This document shows, one piece after another, positions 1-9,035 of a stretch of 64,000 nt of DNA. The number at the start of each line of letters is the position of its first letter. The first letter of the stretch is position 1. Where the stretch lies: positions 1-64,000 of the forward strand of contig NZ_FPJW01000004.1 of NCBI RefSeq assembly GCF_900119735.1. The letters are read 5' to 3'. The DNA comes from Marinospirillum alkaliphilum DSM 21637. GTDB taxonomy: Bacteria; Pseudomonadota; Gammaproteobacteria; Pseudomonadales; Halomonadaceae. The notes beneath the pieces were generated by a model. That model saw nothing but the letters and a program-made list of their open reading frames with translations. It was not told where the DNA came from and searched no databases. The position numbers were made by a program, and so were the translations under genes.

Positions 1-103
1 ATTCAATCCCGACGAGTCGCTTGCCTTGATATCTTGTGACTGATCACAAAACATCCCGCAAGCGCCCACATGAATGTACCTGATGCTTCATTCTTAAAGA
101 GCG
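1..103 (-). other. Leader of an rRNA operon (pre-16S region with boxA)
   Basis: Read on the minus strand, positions 103–90 give CGCTCTTTAAGAAT, which matches the boxA antitermination element (E. coli TGCTCTTTAACAAT). The stretch after it, including GTGTGGGCGCTTGC and GGCAAGCGACTCGTCG, resembles the pre-16S leader of Pseudomonas/Oceanospirillales rrn operons, the part that forms the RNase III processing stem. The 16S gene would start just beyond position 1, outside the window. Two rRNA-type promoters lie upstream at 161–188 and 300–327. A leftward rrn operon next to tyrS is also the arrangement I recall in Pseudomonas. Confidence 0.8.
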
Positions 104-160
104 TGATTCAAAACAGACCCGGATTTCTCAACCCAGTCACCTGCCGAATCAGTGGGGCGC

Positions 161-188
161 ATTCTACAGCAACTCCACTCAGTGTCAA
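161..188 (-). promoter_or_regulatory. rrn promoter, proximal (P2)
   Basis: On the minus strand there is a perfect -35 TTGACA (188–183), a 16-nt spacer and -10 TAGAAT (166–161). A GC-rich discriminator, GCGCCCC, follows, as expected for stringently controlled rRNA promoters. The sequence just upstream (about 189–215) is rich in A/T runs and may serve as an UP element. It drives the leader at 1–103. Confidence 0.85.
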
Positions 189-299
189 GCCTCTTTTTTC
201 AAATTCTCTAAAGAAAACCCTGAAAAAACAAACCCCTACACCCCTTGCCAAAACTTCCTGCTCACCCCGTTTCCGAGGCCGTCCTGACAAGAGCTGCGT

Positions 300-327
300 A
301 TTATAGGCACTCAATTCTGTCTTGCAA
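300..327 (-). promoter_or_regulatory. rrn promoter, distal (P1)
   Basis: Minus-strand -35 TTGCAA (327–322), 16-nt spacer and a perfect -10 TATAAT (305–300). It lies between the tyrS stop codon and the proximal promoter, giving the tandem promoter layout typical of rRNA operons. An A/T-rich patch upstream (about 335–356) reaches the tyrS stop. Confidence 0.75.
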
Positions 328-356
328 GGGGTTTCTGAAACTTTTTTACAAAACGA

Positions 357-1556
357 TTAAACCAGCCTTACCTGCGCGTACTTTTTCTTGCCGACCTGGA
401 TCAGCTGCTCACTGCCTTTAGTCAGCCGACAAGCATCATCTACCACTTCGTGATCGACTTTCACTGCCCCTCGCTTTACTGCATCCTTGGCCTGTGCAGC
501 ATTCGCGGTTAAACCGGCGCGATTAATCACCGCAATGATCGGCAGGTCCGCTTCACCCTCTGTATTCACTTCAACCTGAGGCAGATCTTCAGGCACCTCA
601 CCTTCAGCCAGGCGATTACCTGCAGACTTGTGAGCACTGGCCGCTGCTTCTGCGCCATGGAAACGCTCGATCAATTCACGCGCCAGCAGTATTTTGATAT
701 CACGTGGATTGGCACCCTGCTCAACATCCCGCTTTAATTGCGCAATCTCATCCAGGCTACGGAAAGACAACAACTCAAAATAACGCCAGATCAGGCTATC
801 AGGCATGGAAACCAGCTTGTTGAACATCACGCCCGGCGCTTCATCAATGCCCACGTAGTTACCCAGCGATTTGGACATCTTCTGCACACCATCCAATCCT
901 TCCAATAGCGGCATGGTGATCACTACCTGTGGCGCCATGCCCTTACCCTTCTGCAGCTCGCGCCCCATCAAGAGGTTAAACTTCTGGTCGGTGCCACCCA
1001 GCTCAATATCCGCCTCCATGGCCACCGAGTCATACCCCTGCACCAGAGGGTAGAGAAACTCATGAATGGCAATCGGCTGATTCCCCTTGTAGCGCTTTTC
1101 AAAGTCATCCCGCTCCAACATGCGCGCTACAGTTTGTTGTGCTGCCAGCTCAATCAGTCCGGCAGCCGACATCTTGCCCATCCACTCAGAGTTGAACATC
1201 ACGCGGGTTTTGGCTGGATCAAGGATTTTAAACACCTGCTCCTTGTAAGTCTGGGCATTGGCCAGCACCTGCTCTTCGGTCAGCGGCTTGCGGGTAACAT
1301 TCTTTCCCGTGGGATCACCAATACGACCGGTGAAATCACCAATCAGAAACATGACCTCATGCCCCAGCTCCTGGAACTGGCGCATTTTGTTGATCAACAC
1401 TGTGTGACCCAGATGAAGATCAGGGGCAGTAGGATCAAAACCTGCCTTGACACGCAGCGGGCGTTTTTCTTCCAGTTTTTTCAGCAGCTCATCTTCAACC
1501 AGGATTTCATGTACACCGCGCTTGATGATTTCCAGCGCTTCACGGGAGTCGGCCAT
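357..1556 (-). CDS. tyrS: Tyrosyl-tRNA synthetase
   Basis: This class I aminoacyl-tRNA synthetase charges tRNA-Tyr in the cytoplasm. The 399-residue protein has the HIGH-type signature HLGH at residues 48–51, KMSKS at 226–230, and a C-terminal S4-like RNA-binding domain (about 335–399). The length and the early [15 protein letters not shown] block fit the TyrRS-2 (TyrZ-like) group found in pseudomonads rather than E. coli TyrS. The start is ATG at 1556. An rRNA operon begins directly downstream and the divergent anmK lies upstream. Both catalytic motifs are intact, so the assignment is secure. Confidence 0.97.
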   Translation of the reverse strand: MADSREALEIIKRGVHEILVEDELLKKLEEKRPLRVKAGFDPTAPDLHLGHTVLINKMRQFQELGHEVMFLIGDFTGRIGDPTGKNVTRKPLTEEQVLANAQTYKEQVFKILDPAKTRVMFNSEWMGKMSAAGLIELAAQQTVARMLERDDFEKRYKGNQPIAIHEFLYPLVQGYDSVAMEADIELGGTDQKFNLLMGRELQKGKGMAPQVVITMPLLEGLDGVQKMSKSLGNYVGIDEAPGVMFNKLVSMPDSLIWRYFELLSFRSLDEIAQLKRDVEQGANPRDIKILLARELIERFHGAEAAASAHKSAGNRLAEGEVPEDLPQVEVNTEGEADLPIIAVINRAGLTANAAQAKDAVKRGAVKVDHEVVDDACRLTKGSEQLIQVGKKKYAQVRLV

Positions 1557-1678
1557 TCTTGTGTCCTTTCTGTACCTGCCGCCAGGCAGGCATCAGCATT
1601 TGAGGTCAATGAAAAATGTGGCAGAGTATAACATCTGAAACCGACCAGTTAACCCACCTTCCCAATGGAGAATCAGCC

Positions 1679-2794
1679 ATGTCAGCCATTTTTGCAGGAC
1701 TCATGTCCGGCACCAGCCTGGATGCAGTGGATGGTGTACTGGTCGCCTTTTCAGATTCAGGGCAGCAACCCCGGTTACTGGCAAAACACTCCATAGACAT
1801 TGATGCCTCACTACGTACCCTGCTGGAAAAGCTGGCTCACGCAGAACAGCTCAGCTTCACCGAACTGGCCACAGCAGAGGATGGCATCACCCGTCATTAC
1901 GCTCGCTGCATTCAAGAGCTGCTGCAACAACATGGCGCCACAATACCCATTGCAATCGGCTGTCATGGCCAGACCATTGAACATCGTCCTGATGCCAATA
2001 TTCCTTATACCCTGCAGCTATTAAATCCTTCCCTGTTAGCGGAGCTGACCGGCCAGAATATCATCTGCGACTTCAGACGTCGTGATCTTGCAGCGGGAGG
2101 TCAGGCCGCACCACTGGTGCCCGCCTTTCACCGAGCCGTTTTTCATCACCCAGCCAAGGATCGAATTGCCATCAACCTCGGCGGCATTGCCAATCTTTCC
2201 TTTATACCTGCTGACACCCGGCAACCTGTTACCGGTTTTGATACCGGCCCTGCCAATCTGTTACTCGATTACTGGCACCAGCATCATTGGTCTGGCACTT
2301 TTGATCCGCAAGGACAGATGGCTGCCAGCGGCAAACTGCATCAACCACTGCTGACGTCGATGCTGGGTGACGGCTATTTCTCAAAACCCCCACCCAAAAG
2401 CACAGGACGCGAACACTTTAATCCTGGCTGGCTGGATCAACACCTGGCACGACTCAGCAACCAGCCAGAACCTGTTGATGTGTTATGCACCCTCAGTGAA
2501 TTGACTGCTATCAGTCTAACGCAGGGCATCAAGCTACTTGACCCTGATGCATCAGCTGAACTGGTGGTTTGTGGTGGCGGCTGGTTCAACACTGACCTGA
2601 TCCGGCGCATTCGGCATCTGACAGCGCCACGACCACTGATCAGCAGCCATGAGCTGGGTGTTGACCCACAACTGGTTGAAGCCATGGCCTTTGCCTGGCT
2701 GGCATGGCGCCATACACTCGGACGACCAGGAAATCTGCCCGCCGTAACCGGCGCCAAAGGTGAAAGGATTCTGGGCGGATTTTACCCCGCCTGA
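1679..2794 (+). CDS. anmK: Anhydro-N-acetylmuramic acid kinase
   Basis: The enzyme phosphorylates and opens the 1,6-anhydro ring of anhydroMurNAc to give MurNAc-6-P during cell-wall recycling. The N-terminus starts with the family signature GLMSGTSLDAVDG, and further ASKHA-type nucleotide-binding blocks follow (INLGGIANLS, FDTGPANLLLD, VVCGGG). I chose ATG 1679 because the signature begins a few residues after it and GGAG lies just upstream; the frame stays open to 1616 but nothing supports the extension. The product is 371 residues, usual for AnmK. The gene is convergent with erpA, with only 7 nt between stops. Confidence 0.96.
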   Translation: MSAIFAGLMSGTSLDAVDGVLVAFSDSGQQPRLLAKHSIDIDASLRTLLEKLAHAEQLSFTELATAEDGITRHYARCIQELLQQHGATIPIAIGCHGQTIEHRPDANIPYTLQLLNPSLLAELTGQNIICDFRRRDLAAGGQAAPLVPAFHRAVFHHPAKDRIAINLGGIANLSFIPADTRQPVTGFDTGPANLLLDYWHQHHWSGTFDPQGQMAASGKLHQPLLTSMLGDGYFSKPPPKSTGREHFNPGWLDQHLARLSNQPEPVDVLCTLSELTAISLTQGIKLLDPDASAELVVCGGGWFNTDLIRRIRHLTAPRPLISSHELGVDPQLVEAMAFAWLAWRHTLGRPGNLPAVTGAKGERILGGFYPA

Positions 2795-2801
2795 GATCAA
2801 C

Positions 2802-3155
2802 CTAGATGGAAAAAGAAGAACCACATCCGCAGGTGGTACTGGCATTTGGGTTGCGTATGACAAACCGCGCCCCCTCAAGGCCTTCAACATAGTCCACCGT
2901 GGACCCAGCCAGATAGGGGTAACTCAACTCATCCAGCAGGAAGCGTGCACCCTGCTCTTCGATGACTGTATCACCTTCAGTGATCGACTCAGCAAAGTCA
3001 AAACCATATTGAAAGCCTGAGCAGCCACCACCGGTGACATAAACTCGCAAAGCCAGATCGGGATTGGCTTCTTCGGCAACCAGTTGCCTCACCTTGTTTA
3101 CAGCAGCAGGCGTAATCAACAGGGCCTGGGGAACAAAACTTACAGCTGAGGTCAT
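2802..3155 (-). CDS. erpA: Iron-sulfur cluster insertion protein ErpA (A-type carrier)
   Basis: A-type carriers receive Fe-S clusters from the Isc/Suf scaffolds and pass them to apo-proteins such as IspG. This 117-residue protein has the three conserved cysteines: one in [11 protein letters not shown] near the middle and two in the C-terminal [10 protein letters not shown]. The [23 protein letters not shown] block is typical of ErpA rather than IscA. It ends 7 nt from the convergent anmK stop, and the bactofilin gene lies about 95 nt upstream on the same strand. Confidence 0.94.
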   Translation of the reverse strand: MTSAVSFVPQALLITPAAVNKVRQLVAEEANPDLALRVYVTGGGCSGFQYGFDFAESITEGDTVIEEQGARFLLDELSYPYLAGSTVDYVEGLEGARFVIRNPNASTTCGCGSSFSI

Positions 3156-3250
3156 GCCTTCATCTCCGGTGATACGGATATAAAGTCTGACTTAACCAAG
3201 CAAAGCAGTCAAGTATTGGCCATCCACCTGATGGCAGATGGCCCACTCGA

Positions 3251-3826
3251 TCATTTCTTGAGCGGATCAGTCGTTGTAGACTGAGGTGCGGCAGATGCAG
3301 GTGCCACTGCCGGTCGAGGTGCGGCTGCAACGGGTGCTGCAGTCGCAGGAGCAGCAGGCTTGGCTGCAGCAACCTGAGGCTTGTCACCCTCCGCAACTGC
3401 AACAGAGGGGCGCGGCTTCTCGCGTGTAACCTGTTTTGGCATTTTGGGTTTTTCGCTACCCTTGCTGCTCTTGTAGCGATGCGCCAGGCGGCCATCCACC
3501 TGTGCACCCATCACCATTTCTACAGTGTTGTAGAAAATGTTGCCCTTGACTGCGGCCTTGGCTGCCAGCTCCAGGTGCTCACAAGAGTGAACGTCACCAA
3601 CAATGGTGCCATTCACAATCACGTGAGGTACAGACACCTCACCTTCAACTACACCCTTGTCACTGATGCGCAATACCGCCTTGGAGTCGTCATCAGCAAT
3701 GATATTGCCGAACACTCGGCCATCAATGTGCAGTCCACCGGAAAAGTGGATATCACCAACAATTTCCGCCTTACCGGAAACCAGGGTGTCAAAATGATTT
3801 GTTGGAGGTGCATTTTTTCCAAACAT
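3251..3826 (-). CDS. Bactofilin family cytoskeletal protein
   Basis: Bactofilins are beta-helical proteins that polymerise without nucleotide and act as scaffolds for cell shape or polar structures. Residues about 12–115 hold the repeating short beta-strand pattern of the DUF583 core (VSGKAEIVGDIHFSGG, IDGRVFGNI, VEGEVSVPHVIVNG, TIVGDV, VKGNIFYNTVEM, VDGRLAHRY). The last 70 or so residues are a low-complexity Ala/Pro/Val tail, probably disordered. The start codon abuts the stop of the upstream membrane-anchored coiled-coil gene (3827–4564), so the two are probably cotranscribed. Confidence 0.9.
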   Translation of the reverse strand: MFGKNAPPTNHFDTLVSGKAEIVGDIHFSGGLHIDGRVFGNIIADDDSKAVLRISDKGVVEGEVSVPHVIVNGTIVGDVHSCEHLELAAKAAVKGNIFYNTVEMVMGAQVDGRLAHRYKSSKGSEKPKMPKQVTREKPRPSVAVAEGDKPQVAAAKPAAPATAAPVAAAPRPAVAPASAAPQSTTTDPLKK

Positions 3827-4564
3827 TTAAATAGCCTCCTGGCTGACCCAGTCAAACTCTGATTCGATGCGCATCGCCTTGCTTCCGGTTGATTGCAGGA
3901 TAACCTGTACTTTTTCGGGTTTAAAATCTTCTGGCAAGTGTATCTGACCTGCTACGTTCTGGAAAAACCGGAACCTGAATCGAACACTCAACTCGTCCAC
4001 TTCCGGAGACACATCCTTCAGCGGCAAGGTAACATTCATCGTCTGGCCTCTTGACCCCACCAGACTGACCAATGCGCGACCTTCAATAAACGTATTGTTG
4101 TCAGTCACCTGAGTAATCACCAGCTGATAATCAAAAACCCTTGGATTATCAGTTGGACGCAGGTCAAAACGATCGATTCTCAAGCCTCGATCCGCCTTTT
4201 CCGGCGCCATCACCCGCTGATAAAAATGTAGTTCATTTTCCAGCTGGGCAATACGTGCGTTAAGGTTCAATACCGTTTGCTGAACCTCCTGATAAGCCCT
4301 GCGATCCACTGCATTGCTGCTTTCAGTCACCAACACACGACGGCGCAATTCGGACAACTCCTTTTCCTGCTGCCGTGTCTTGATCCGAAGCTCATCACGC
4401 TCGATCACTGCTGTACCGCGCTCATGCCAGATCGACCACTGCCCCAGGTGATAACCTCCCACAGCCAGGGCAATCATAAGTACCAAGGTTATTGCACGTA
4501 CCAGAAGACGTCTTACAGGGTTGTAAGCCACTATCTCCAGACGTTCGTCCTGTCCTTTGTTCAT
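3827..4564 (-). CDS. Membrane-anchored coiled-coil protein (DUF6776-like), unknown function
   Basis: I do not recognise a biochemical function. The 245-residue protein starts with a short basic cytoplasmic segment, followed by one membrane helix (about residues 19–46) and a charged coiled coil (about 50–120, with many Glu, Arg and Gln). A C-terminal globular part of about 110 residues has beta-rich sequence (FDYQLVITQVTDNNTFIEGRALVSLVG). This is the layout of the hypothetical protein next to the bactofilin gene in pseudomonads. The bactofilin start follows immediately, which suggests the two act together, perhaps as membrane anchor and filament; that is inference. Confidence 0.75.
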   Translation of the reverse strand: MNKGQDERLEIVAYNPVRRLLVRAITLVLMIALAVGGYHLGQWSIWHERGTAVIERDELRIKTRQQEKELSELRRRVLVTESSNAVDRRAYQEVQQTVLNLNARIAQLENELHFYQRVMAPEKADRGLRIDRFDLRPTDNPRVFDYQLVITQVTDNNTFIEGRALVSLVGSRGQTMNVTLPLKDVSPEVDELSVRFRFRFFQNVAGQIHLPEDFKPEKVQVILQSTGSKAMRIESEFDWVSQEAI

Positions 4565-4595
4565 TTTCGGTATCCGTTGATTTCCTGCATTACCT

Positions 4596-5645
4596 TCAGG
4601 GCATCAAACCCGGGAAGGCAAGACCTGCCGACTCTTCAAGACCAAACATGATATTCATATTTTGTACTGCCTGACCACTGGCACCCTTAACCAGGTTATC
4701 AATAACCGAAAGGATCACCAGCAGATCACTACCCTGCGGCCGGTGCAGAGCGATACGGCAGACATTGGCACCCCGAACACTGCGTGTCTCCGGGCAGGAC
4801 TGCCAGGACATGACATCCACACAAGGTTCTCCCTTATAACGTGCCTCATAAAGCTGCTGCAACTCCACATCATTTCGTTTCAGGCTGTTACCGTTCAGCC
4901 TCACATACAGGGTTGCATGGATGCCACGAATCATCGGCGTCAGGTGCGGCACAAAGGTCAGGCCTACAGACTGACCAGCTGCATCACTCAATCCCTGGGT
5001 AATTTCCGGATGATGACGGTGATTGCCGACGGAATAAGCCTTCATGCTTTCACCGGCTTCACAGAACAGCGATCCCACCTTGGCTCCACGCCCTGCACCC
5101 GACACCCCAGACTTGCAATCTGCAATAATTCCCTGGGGTTCAACCCAGCCTGCTTCCAATAGCGGAATCAAACCCAGCTGCACCGCAGTGGGGTAACAAC
5201 CAGGCACCGCGATCAGGCGTGCATCCCGAATTTTATCGCGGGCAACCTCTGGCAGGCCATAAACCGCCTCAGGCAAGAGTTCAGGGGCTCCATGGGGTTG
5301 GCCATACCAGCATGCCCATTCGTCCGCATCGCGGATACGAAAGTCTGCAGACAGATCGATCACCCGAGTACCTGCGTTCAGCAGTTCGGCAGCCAATGCG
5401 TGAGCCACGCCATGTGGAGTGGCAAAAAAGACCACATCACAAGCTGCCAACCGGGCTGTATCAGGCTCGCTGAATACCAGCCCTGGATAATGACCACGGA
5501 GATTGGGGTACATCTCATCGACCGGCATGCCGGCCTCGGAACGCGAAGTGATGACATCAACCCTGGCTTGTGGGTGAATGGCCAGCAGGCGCAGCAGTTC
5601 AACCCCTGTATAGCCTGTACCACCAACAATTCCGACCTTGATCAC
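4596..5645 (-). CDS. argC: N-acetyl-gamma-glutamyl-phosphate reductase
   Basis: This enzyme carries out the third step of arginine synthesis, the NADPH-dependent reduction of N-acetylglutamyl phosphate to the semialdehyde. The N-terminal Rossmann motif is [18 protein letters not shown]. The active-site cysteine lies in [13 protein letters not shown], and the HRHHPEI block follows. I place the start at GTG 5645 because AGGAGG sits 7 nt upstream (5658–5653) and the dinucleotide fold begins at once; the frame is open to ATG 5726, but the extra 27 residues have no family support. An adjacent in-frame GTG at 5648 is the alternative. The product is 349 residues. Divergent from hemJ. Confidence 0.94.
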   Translation of the reverse strand: MIKVGIVGGTGYTGVELLRLLAIHPQARVDVITSRSEAGMPVDEMYPNLRGHYPGLVFSEPDTARLAACDVVFFATPHGVAHALAAELLNAGTRVIDLSADFRIRDADEWACWYGQPHGAPELLPEAVYGLPEVARDKIRDARLIAVPGCYPTAVQLGLIPLLEAGWVEPQGIIADCKSGVSGAGRGAKVGSLFCEAGESMKAYSVGNHRHHPEITQGLSDAAGQSVGLTFVPHLTPMIRGIHATLYVRLNGNSLKRNDVELQQLYEARYKGEPCVDVMSWQSCPETRSVRGANVCRIALHRPQGSDLLVILSVIDNLVKGASGQAVQNMNIMFGLEESAGLAFPGLMP

Positions 5646-5730
5646 CACATCACCTCCTGCCTGACCAGCAAAATAAGATTTAATCAGCCGCAGATGATAC
5701 ACAAAATTCCTGTTCGAGTATGCCATTTGC

Positions 5731-5757
5731 TCAGCCTTCTTACCCTCTGAAGGCTGA
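5731..5757. repeat. Perfect 9-bp inverted repeat between argC and hemJ
   Basis: TCAGCCTTC at 5731–5739 and GAAGGCTGA at 5749–5757 are exact inverted copies around a 9-nt loop, in the short gap between two divergent genes. There is no U-run in either direction that would make it a normal terminator. It could be a regulatory site, or a hairpin in the argC 5' leader if transcription starts upstream of it. Confidence 0.5.
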
Positions 5758-5798
5758 TTAAGGTATCCTTGTCTGCCTTGTATTCATCTGGATGAACC

Positions 5799-6236
5799 AT
5801 GAACTACCTGTGGCTGAAAGCCTTTCATATCATTGCCATTGTTACCTGGTTTGCCGCCCTCTTTTACCTGCCTCGGCTGTTTGTTTATCACACCCAGGCA
5901 GAGCAGGAGGGTGATCAGCGCGGTGCAGAGCGCTTTTGTGTCATGGAACGCAAACTTTACAGGGGCATCATGACCCCATCAATGCTGGTAGCTCTGGCGC
6001 TTGGACTGGCTTTGCTGAGCATGAATTTTACCGGTTACCTGGAGCAGGGCTGGATGCGCACCAAACTTGCACTGGTTGTCCTGCTTTTGATCTATCACTT
6101 CTGGTGTGGCGCCCTGTTGCGCCAGTTTGCAGCAGGAGTCAACCGTCACAGCCACGTCTGGTATCGCATTTTTAATGAACTGCCCGTTTTCATCCTGGTC
6201 TTCGTGGTTGTTCTTGTTGTGGTTAAACCCTGGTGA
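5799..6236 (+). CDS. hemJ: Protoporphyrinogen oxidase HemJ (membrane protein)
   Basis: HemJ oxidises protoporphyrinogen IX to protoporphyrin IX, the next-to-last step of haem synthesis, in bacteria lacking HemG/HemY. The 145-residue protein has four predicted membrane helices. The N-terminal block LKAFHIIAIVTWFAALFYLPRLFVYH carries the conserved histidine (residue 10) of the family, and the MERKLYRGIMTPSM segment follows helix one. The usual length is about 140–150. It stands divergent from argC, as I recall in Pseudomonas. thiD starts 18 nt downstream; hemL, another haem-synthesis gene, lies further along. Confidence 0.92.
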   Translation: MNYLWLKAFHIIAIVTWFAALFYLPRLFVYHTQAEQEGDQRGAERFCVMERKLYRGIMTPSMLVALALGLALLSMNFTGYLEQGWMRTKLALVVLLLIYHFWCGALLRQFAAGVNRHSHVWYRIFNELPVFILVFVVVLVVVKPW

Positions 6237-6254
6237 AGACAAAGGCCATTCAGC

Positions 6255-7076
6255 ATGATCAAACCTGGCGTACATCCACAATTCCAGAAAAACTATCCAG
6301 CAGTACTGGCCATTGGTGGTCACGACCCCAGCGGTGGTGCCGGAATTCTTGCAGATGCACAGGCGCTGCTGGCTCTTAAAGCCTGGCCACTGACACTGAT
6401 CACCTGCCTGACCGCCCAGAACACCCACCAGGTCAACAGTGTCAAAGCTCAGGATCCAGCCGACTTCCACCTGCAACTCGAAACCCTGTTACAGGACTTT
6501 CGCCCTGCAGCCATCAAAATCGGGGTTACCGGCAGCCTTGATATACAGCAATCCATCGCCGAGCTGTTACTGCGCTACCCAGATATCCCCGTGGTGCTTG
6601 ATCCGGTGATCAGCAGCACCAGTGGCACCGGCTTCATGAATGAACAGCAGCTGACTCACCTCAAAGAACATCTATTGCCGCGCAGCAGCGTCATCACCCC
6701 CAATCTTCCTGAGCTGGAACAATTGGTTCCCGGCAAAAAGAATCCGGAAGACAAAGCCCGCGAACTGCTTCGCCAGGGCTGCAAGGCGGTTTTGTTAACC
6801 GGTGCACATGCGCAGAGTCGTGGCATCAAGAACCAGTTATTCACCCACCCATCAATACCTCCACTGATCAGTCGCTGGAAGCGCTTGCCGTATGAATATC
6901 ATGGCTCTGGCTGTACCCTAGCGGCGGCATTGGCTGGATTGCTGGCCCGTGGAGAATCACTGGAAAAAGCCAGCACTCAGGCGCAGGACTTCACCTGGCA
7001 GAGCCTTGAAAAGGCATTAAAACTGACGGAAGGACAGCACCTTCCACTTCGACTCAGGGAGCCGGCCCATGGCTGA
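6255..7076 (+). CDS. thiD: Hydroxymethylpyrimidine/phosphomethylpyrimidine kinase
   Basis: ThiD phosphorylates HMP twice to HMP-PP, the pyrimidine half of thiamine. This 273-residue ribokinase-fold protein has the substrate-site motif GGHDPSGGAGILAD near residue 22. The middle block VVLDPVISSTSG and the C-terminal nucleotide/anion-hole motif HGSGCTLAAALAG are also typical. It overlaps the start of thiE by 8 nt, so the two are probably translated together. The product is a stand-alone ThiD, not a ThiD–ThiE fusion. Confidence 0.95.
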   Translation: MIKPGVHPQFQKNYPAVLAIGGHDPSGGAGILADAQALLALKAWPLTLITCLTAQNTHQVNSVKAQDPADFHLQLETLLQDFRPAAIKIGVTGSLDIQQSIAELLLRYPDIPVVLDPVISSTSGTGFMNEQQLTHLKEHLLPRSSVITPNLPELEQLVPGKKNPEDKARELLRQGCKAVLLTGAHAQSRGIKNQLFTHPSIPPLISRWKRLPYEYHGSGCTLAAALAGLLARGESLEKASTQAQDFTWQSLEKALKLTEGQHLPLRLREPAHG

Positions 7077-7755
7077 AACTGCGTTCCTTACTGGCATCTA
7101 CGCCATTACTGACCCGCGCTTCATGGCGGATGACACCCAACTGCTGGAAAAGGTTGAATCAGCATTGCAGGGTGGGTTGCGCCTGTTGCAATACCGGGAC
7201 AAAACAGCAGATGCCAGCAAAGCACTACGCCAGGCTCGCCTACTGGCCGACCTTTGTCACAGCTATGACTGCCTGTTAATCATTAATGATGATGCCGAAT
7301 TGGCCCGAGCCAGTCTGGCTGATGGTGTACACCTGGGACAAGGGGATGGCTGCTTGCGTCATGCCCGCGAACTCCTTGGCACTGACGCCCTGCTTGGGCG
7401 CACCTGCCACTCCAGTCTGGATCTGGCACACCAGGCCAGACAGGATGGCGCTGATTATCTGGCTTTTGGCCGCTGTTTTGTCTCCGGCACCAAGCCGCTG
7501 GCGCCCGTTGCCGACCTGGGCATTTTCAAACAGGCCCGCCCTCTGGGACTGCCTTGCGTTGCTATTGGCGGCATTACGCCAGAACTTGCCGGGCAGGTTG
7601 CCACTGCCGGTGCACACATGATTGCAGCCGTGGAAGGCATTTTTGCCACAGCCAATCCAGCATTGGCCGTTCGCCAGTATCATGAAGCCTGCGCTCCTTC
7701 TTTTTCCTTCAATTTAAATGAGGTACAGCATGACCCGCTCAGCAGAACTCTTTGA
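7069..7755 (+). CDS. thiE: Thiamine-phosphate synthase
   Basis: ThiE joins HMP-PP and thiazole phosphate to give thiamine phosphate. The 228-residue TIM-barrel protein shows [17 protein letters not shown], the phosphate-site motif [19 protein letters not shown], the [13 protein letters not shown] block (usually GxSxH) and the C-terminal VAIGGI. It overlaps thiD by 8 nt at its start and hemL by 26 nt at its end, which is a tight arrangement. A C-terminal tail of about 20 residues beyond the barrel looks dispensable and is the part that overlaps hemL. Confidence 0.94.
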   Translation: MAETAFLTGIYAITDPRFMADDTQLLEKVESALQGGLRLLQYRDKTADASKALRQARLLADLCHSYDCLLIINDDAELARASLADGVHLGQGDGCLRHARELLGTDALLGRTCHSSLDLAHQARQDGADYLAFGRCFVSGTKPLAPVADLGIFKQARPLGLPCVAIGGITPELAGQVATAGAHMIAAVEGIFATANPALAVRQYHEACAPSFSFNLNEVQHDPLSRTL

Positions 7756-9013
7756 ACGCGCCCAACAATCCATCCCCGGCGGCGTCAACTCCCCGGTGCG
7801 GGCCTTCAGAAGTGTCGGCGGCACTCCGCTGTTCATCAAGCAGGCCGAAGGGGCTTACATGGTTGATGAGGACAACCGACGCTACATCGATTATGTCGGC
7901 TCCTGGGGGCCGATGATCACGGGCCATGCTGATCCGGACATCCTTGCAGCCGTGCGCAACCGCCTGGAACTGGGGCTTTCTTACGGCGCACCCACGGCAC
8001 TGGAAACGGAAATGGCTGAACTCCTGTGCCAACTGGTACCTTCCATGCAGCGTGTACGCATGGTGAACTCCGGCACCGAAGCCACCATGAGCGCCATACG
8101 TCTGGCGCGTGGTTACACCGGCCGGGACAAGATCATCAAATTTGAAGGTTGTTACCATGGCCACAGTGACTCACTGCTGGTCAAGGCCGGTTCCGGTGCC
8201 CTGACCTTTGGTGTGCCTACCTCTCCGGGTGTTCCAGCCGATCTGGCACAGCACACCCTGACCCTGACCTTTAACGACATCGAAGGTGTACGCCGCTGCT
8301 TCAGCGAAATGGGTGAACAGATTGCCTGCATCATTGTTGAGCCAGTAGCAGGCAACATGAATTGCATCCCGCCGGCACCCGGTTTCCTTGAGTGTCTGCG
8401 CGAAGTCTGTGATGCCAGCGGCACCGTGCTGATCTTTGATGAAGTGATGACAGGTTTTCGTGTGGCGCTGGGCGGTGCCCAGCAGCACTATGGAGTTACA
8501 CCGGATCTGACCACCCTGGGTAAAATTGTTGGTGGTGGCCTGCCGGTTGGTGCGTTTGGCGGCAAGCTGGAAATCATGAACCAGCTATCTCCACTGGGCC
8601 CTGTGTATCAGGCCGGCACCCTGTCCGGTAATCCGCTGGCCATGGCTGCGGGTCTGGCACTGCTGAACAAGCTGCGCCAGCCCGGCTTTCATCAGCAGCT
8701 TGCTGACTATGCCGGTCGCCTCTGTGCGGGCCTGCAACAGAAGGCAGATGCAGCCGGCATTCCCTTCCTGACCCAGCAGGTCGGCGGCATGTTCGGACTG
8801 TTTTTCACCAGCGCCCAGAGTGTCAGCAGTTTTGCAGAAGCCACCACTTGTAACATTGAAGCCTTCAAACGCTTCTTCCATGCCATGCTGGATGAGGGCG
8901 TCTATCTGGCCCCCTCTGCCTACGAAGCAGGATTTGTTTCCTCCTGCCACGGCGAAGCAGAACTTCAAGCCACACTGGCAGCCGCCGAAAAGGCTTTTGC
9001 CCGTCTGAAATGA
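7730..9013 (+). CDS. hemL: Glutamate-1-semialdehyde 2,1-aminomutase
   Basis: HemL is a PLP enzyme that converts glutamate-1-semialdehyde to 5-aminolevulinate in the C5 haem pathway. Recognisable blocks are [51 protein letters not shown] and [18 protein letters not shown], which contains the PLP lysine. ATG 7730 is preferred over ATG 7718 because GAGG precedes it at 6-nt spacing and it gives the usual [12 protein letters not shown] start. The product is 427 residues. It begins inside the 3' end of thiE. Confidence 0.97.
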   Translation: MTRSAELFERAQQSIPGGVNSPVRAFRSVGGTPLFIKQAEGAYMVDEDNRRYIDYVGSWGPMITGHADPDILAAVRNRLELGLSYGAPTALETEMAELLCQLVPSMQRVRMVNSGTEATMSAIRLARGYTGRDKIIKFEGCYHGHSDSLLVKAGSGALTFGVPTSPGVPADLAQHTLTLTFNDIEGVRRCFSEMGEQIACIIVEPVAGNMNCIPPAPGFLECLREVCDASGTVLIFDEVMTGFRVALGGAQQHYGVTPDLTTLGKIVGGGLPVGAFGGKLEIMNQLSPLGPVYQAGTLSGNPLAMAAGLALLNKLRQPGFHQQLADYAGRLCAGLQQKADAAGIPFLTQQVGGMFGLFFTSAQSVSSFAEATTCNIEAFKRFFHAMLDEGVYLAPSAYEAGFVSSCHGEAELQATLAAAEKAFARLK

Positions 9014-9035
9014 CAGCCACCATCAGGAGTCGCCC

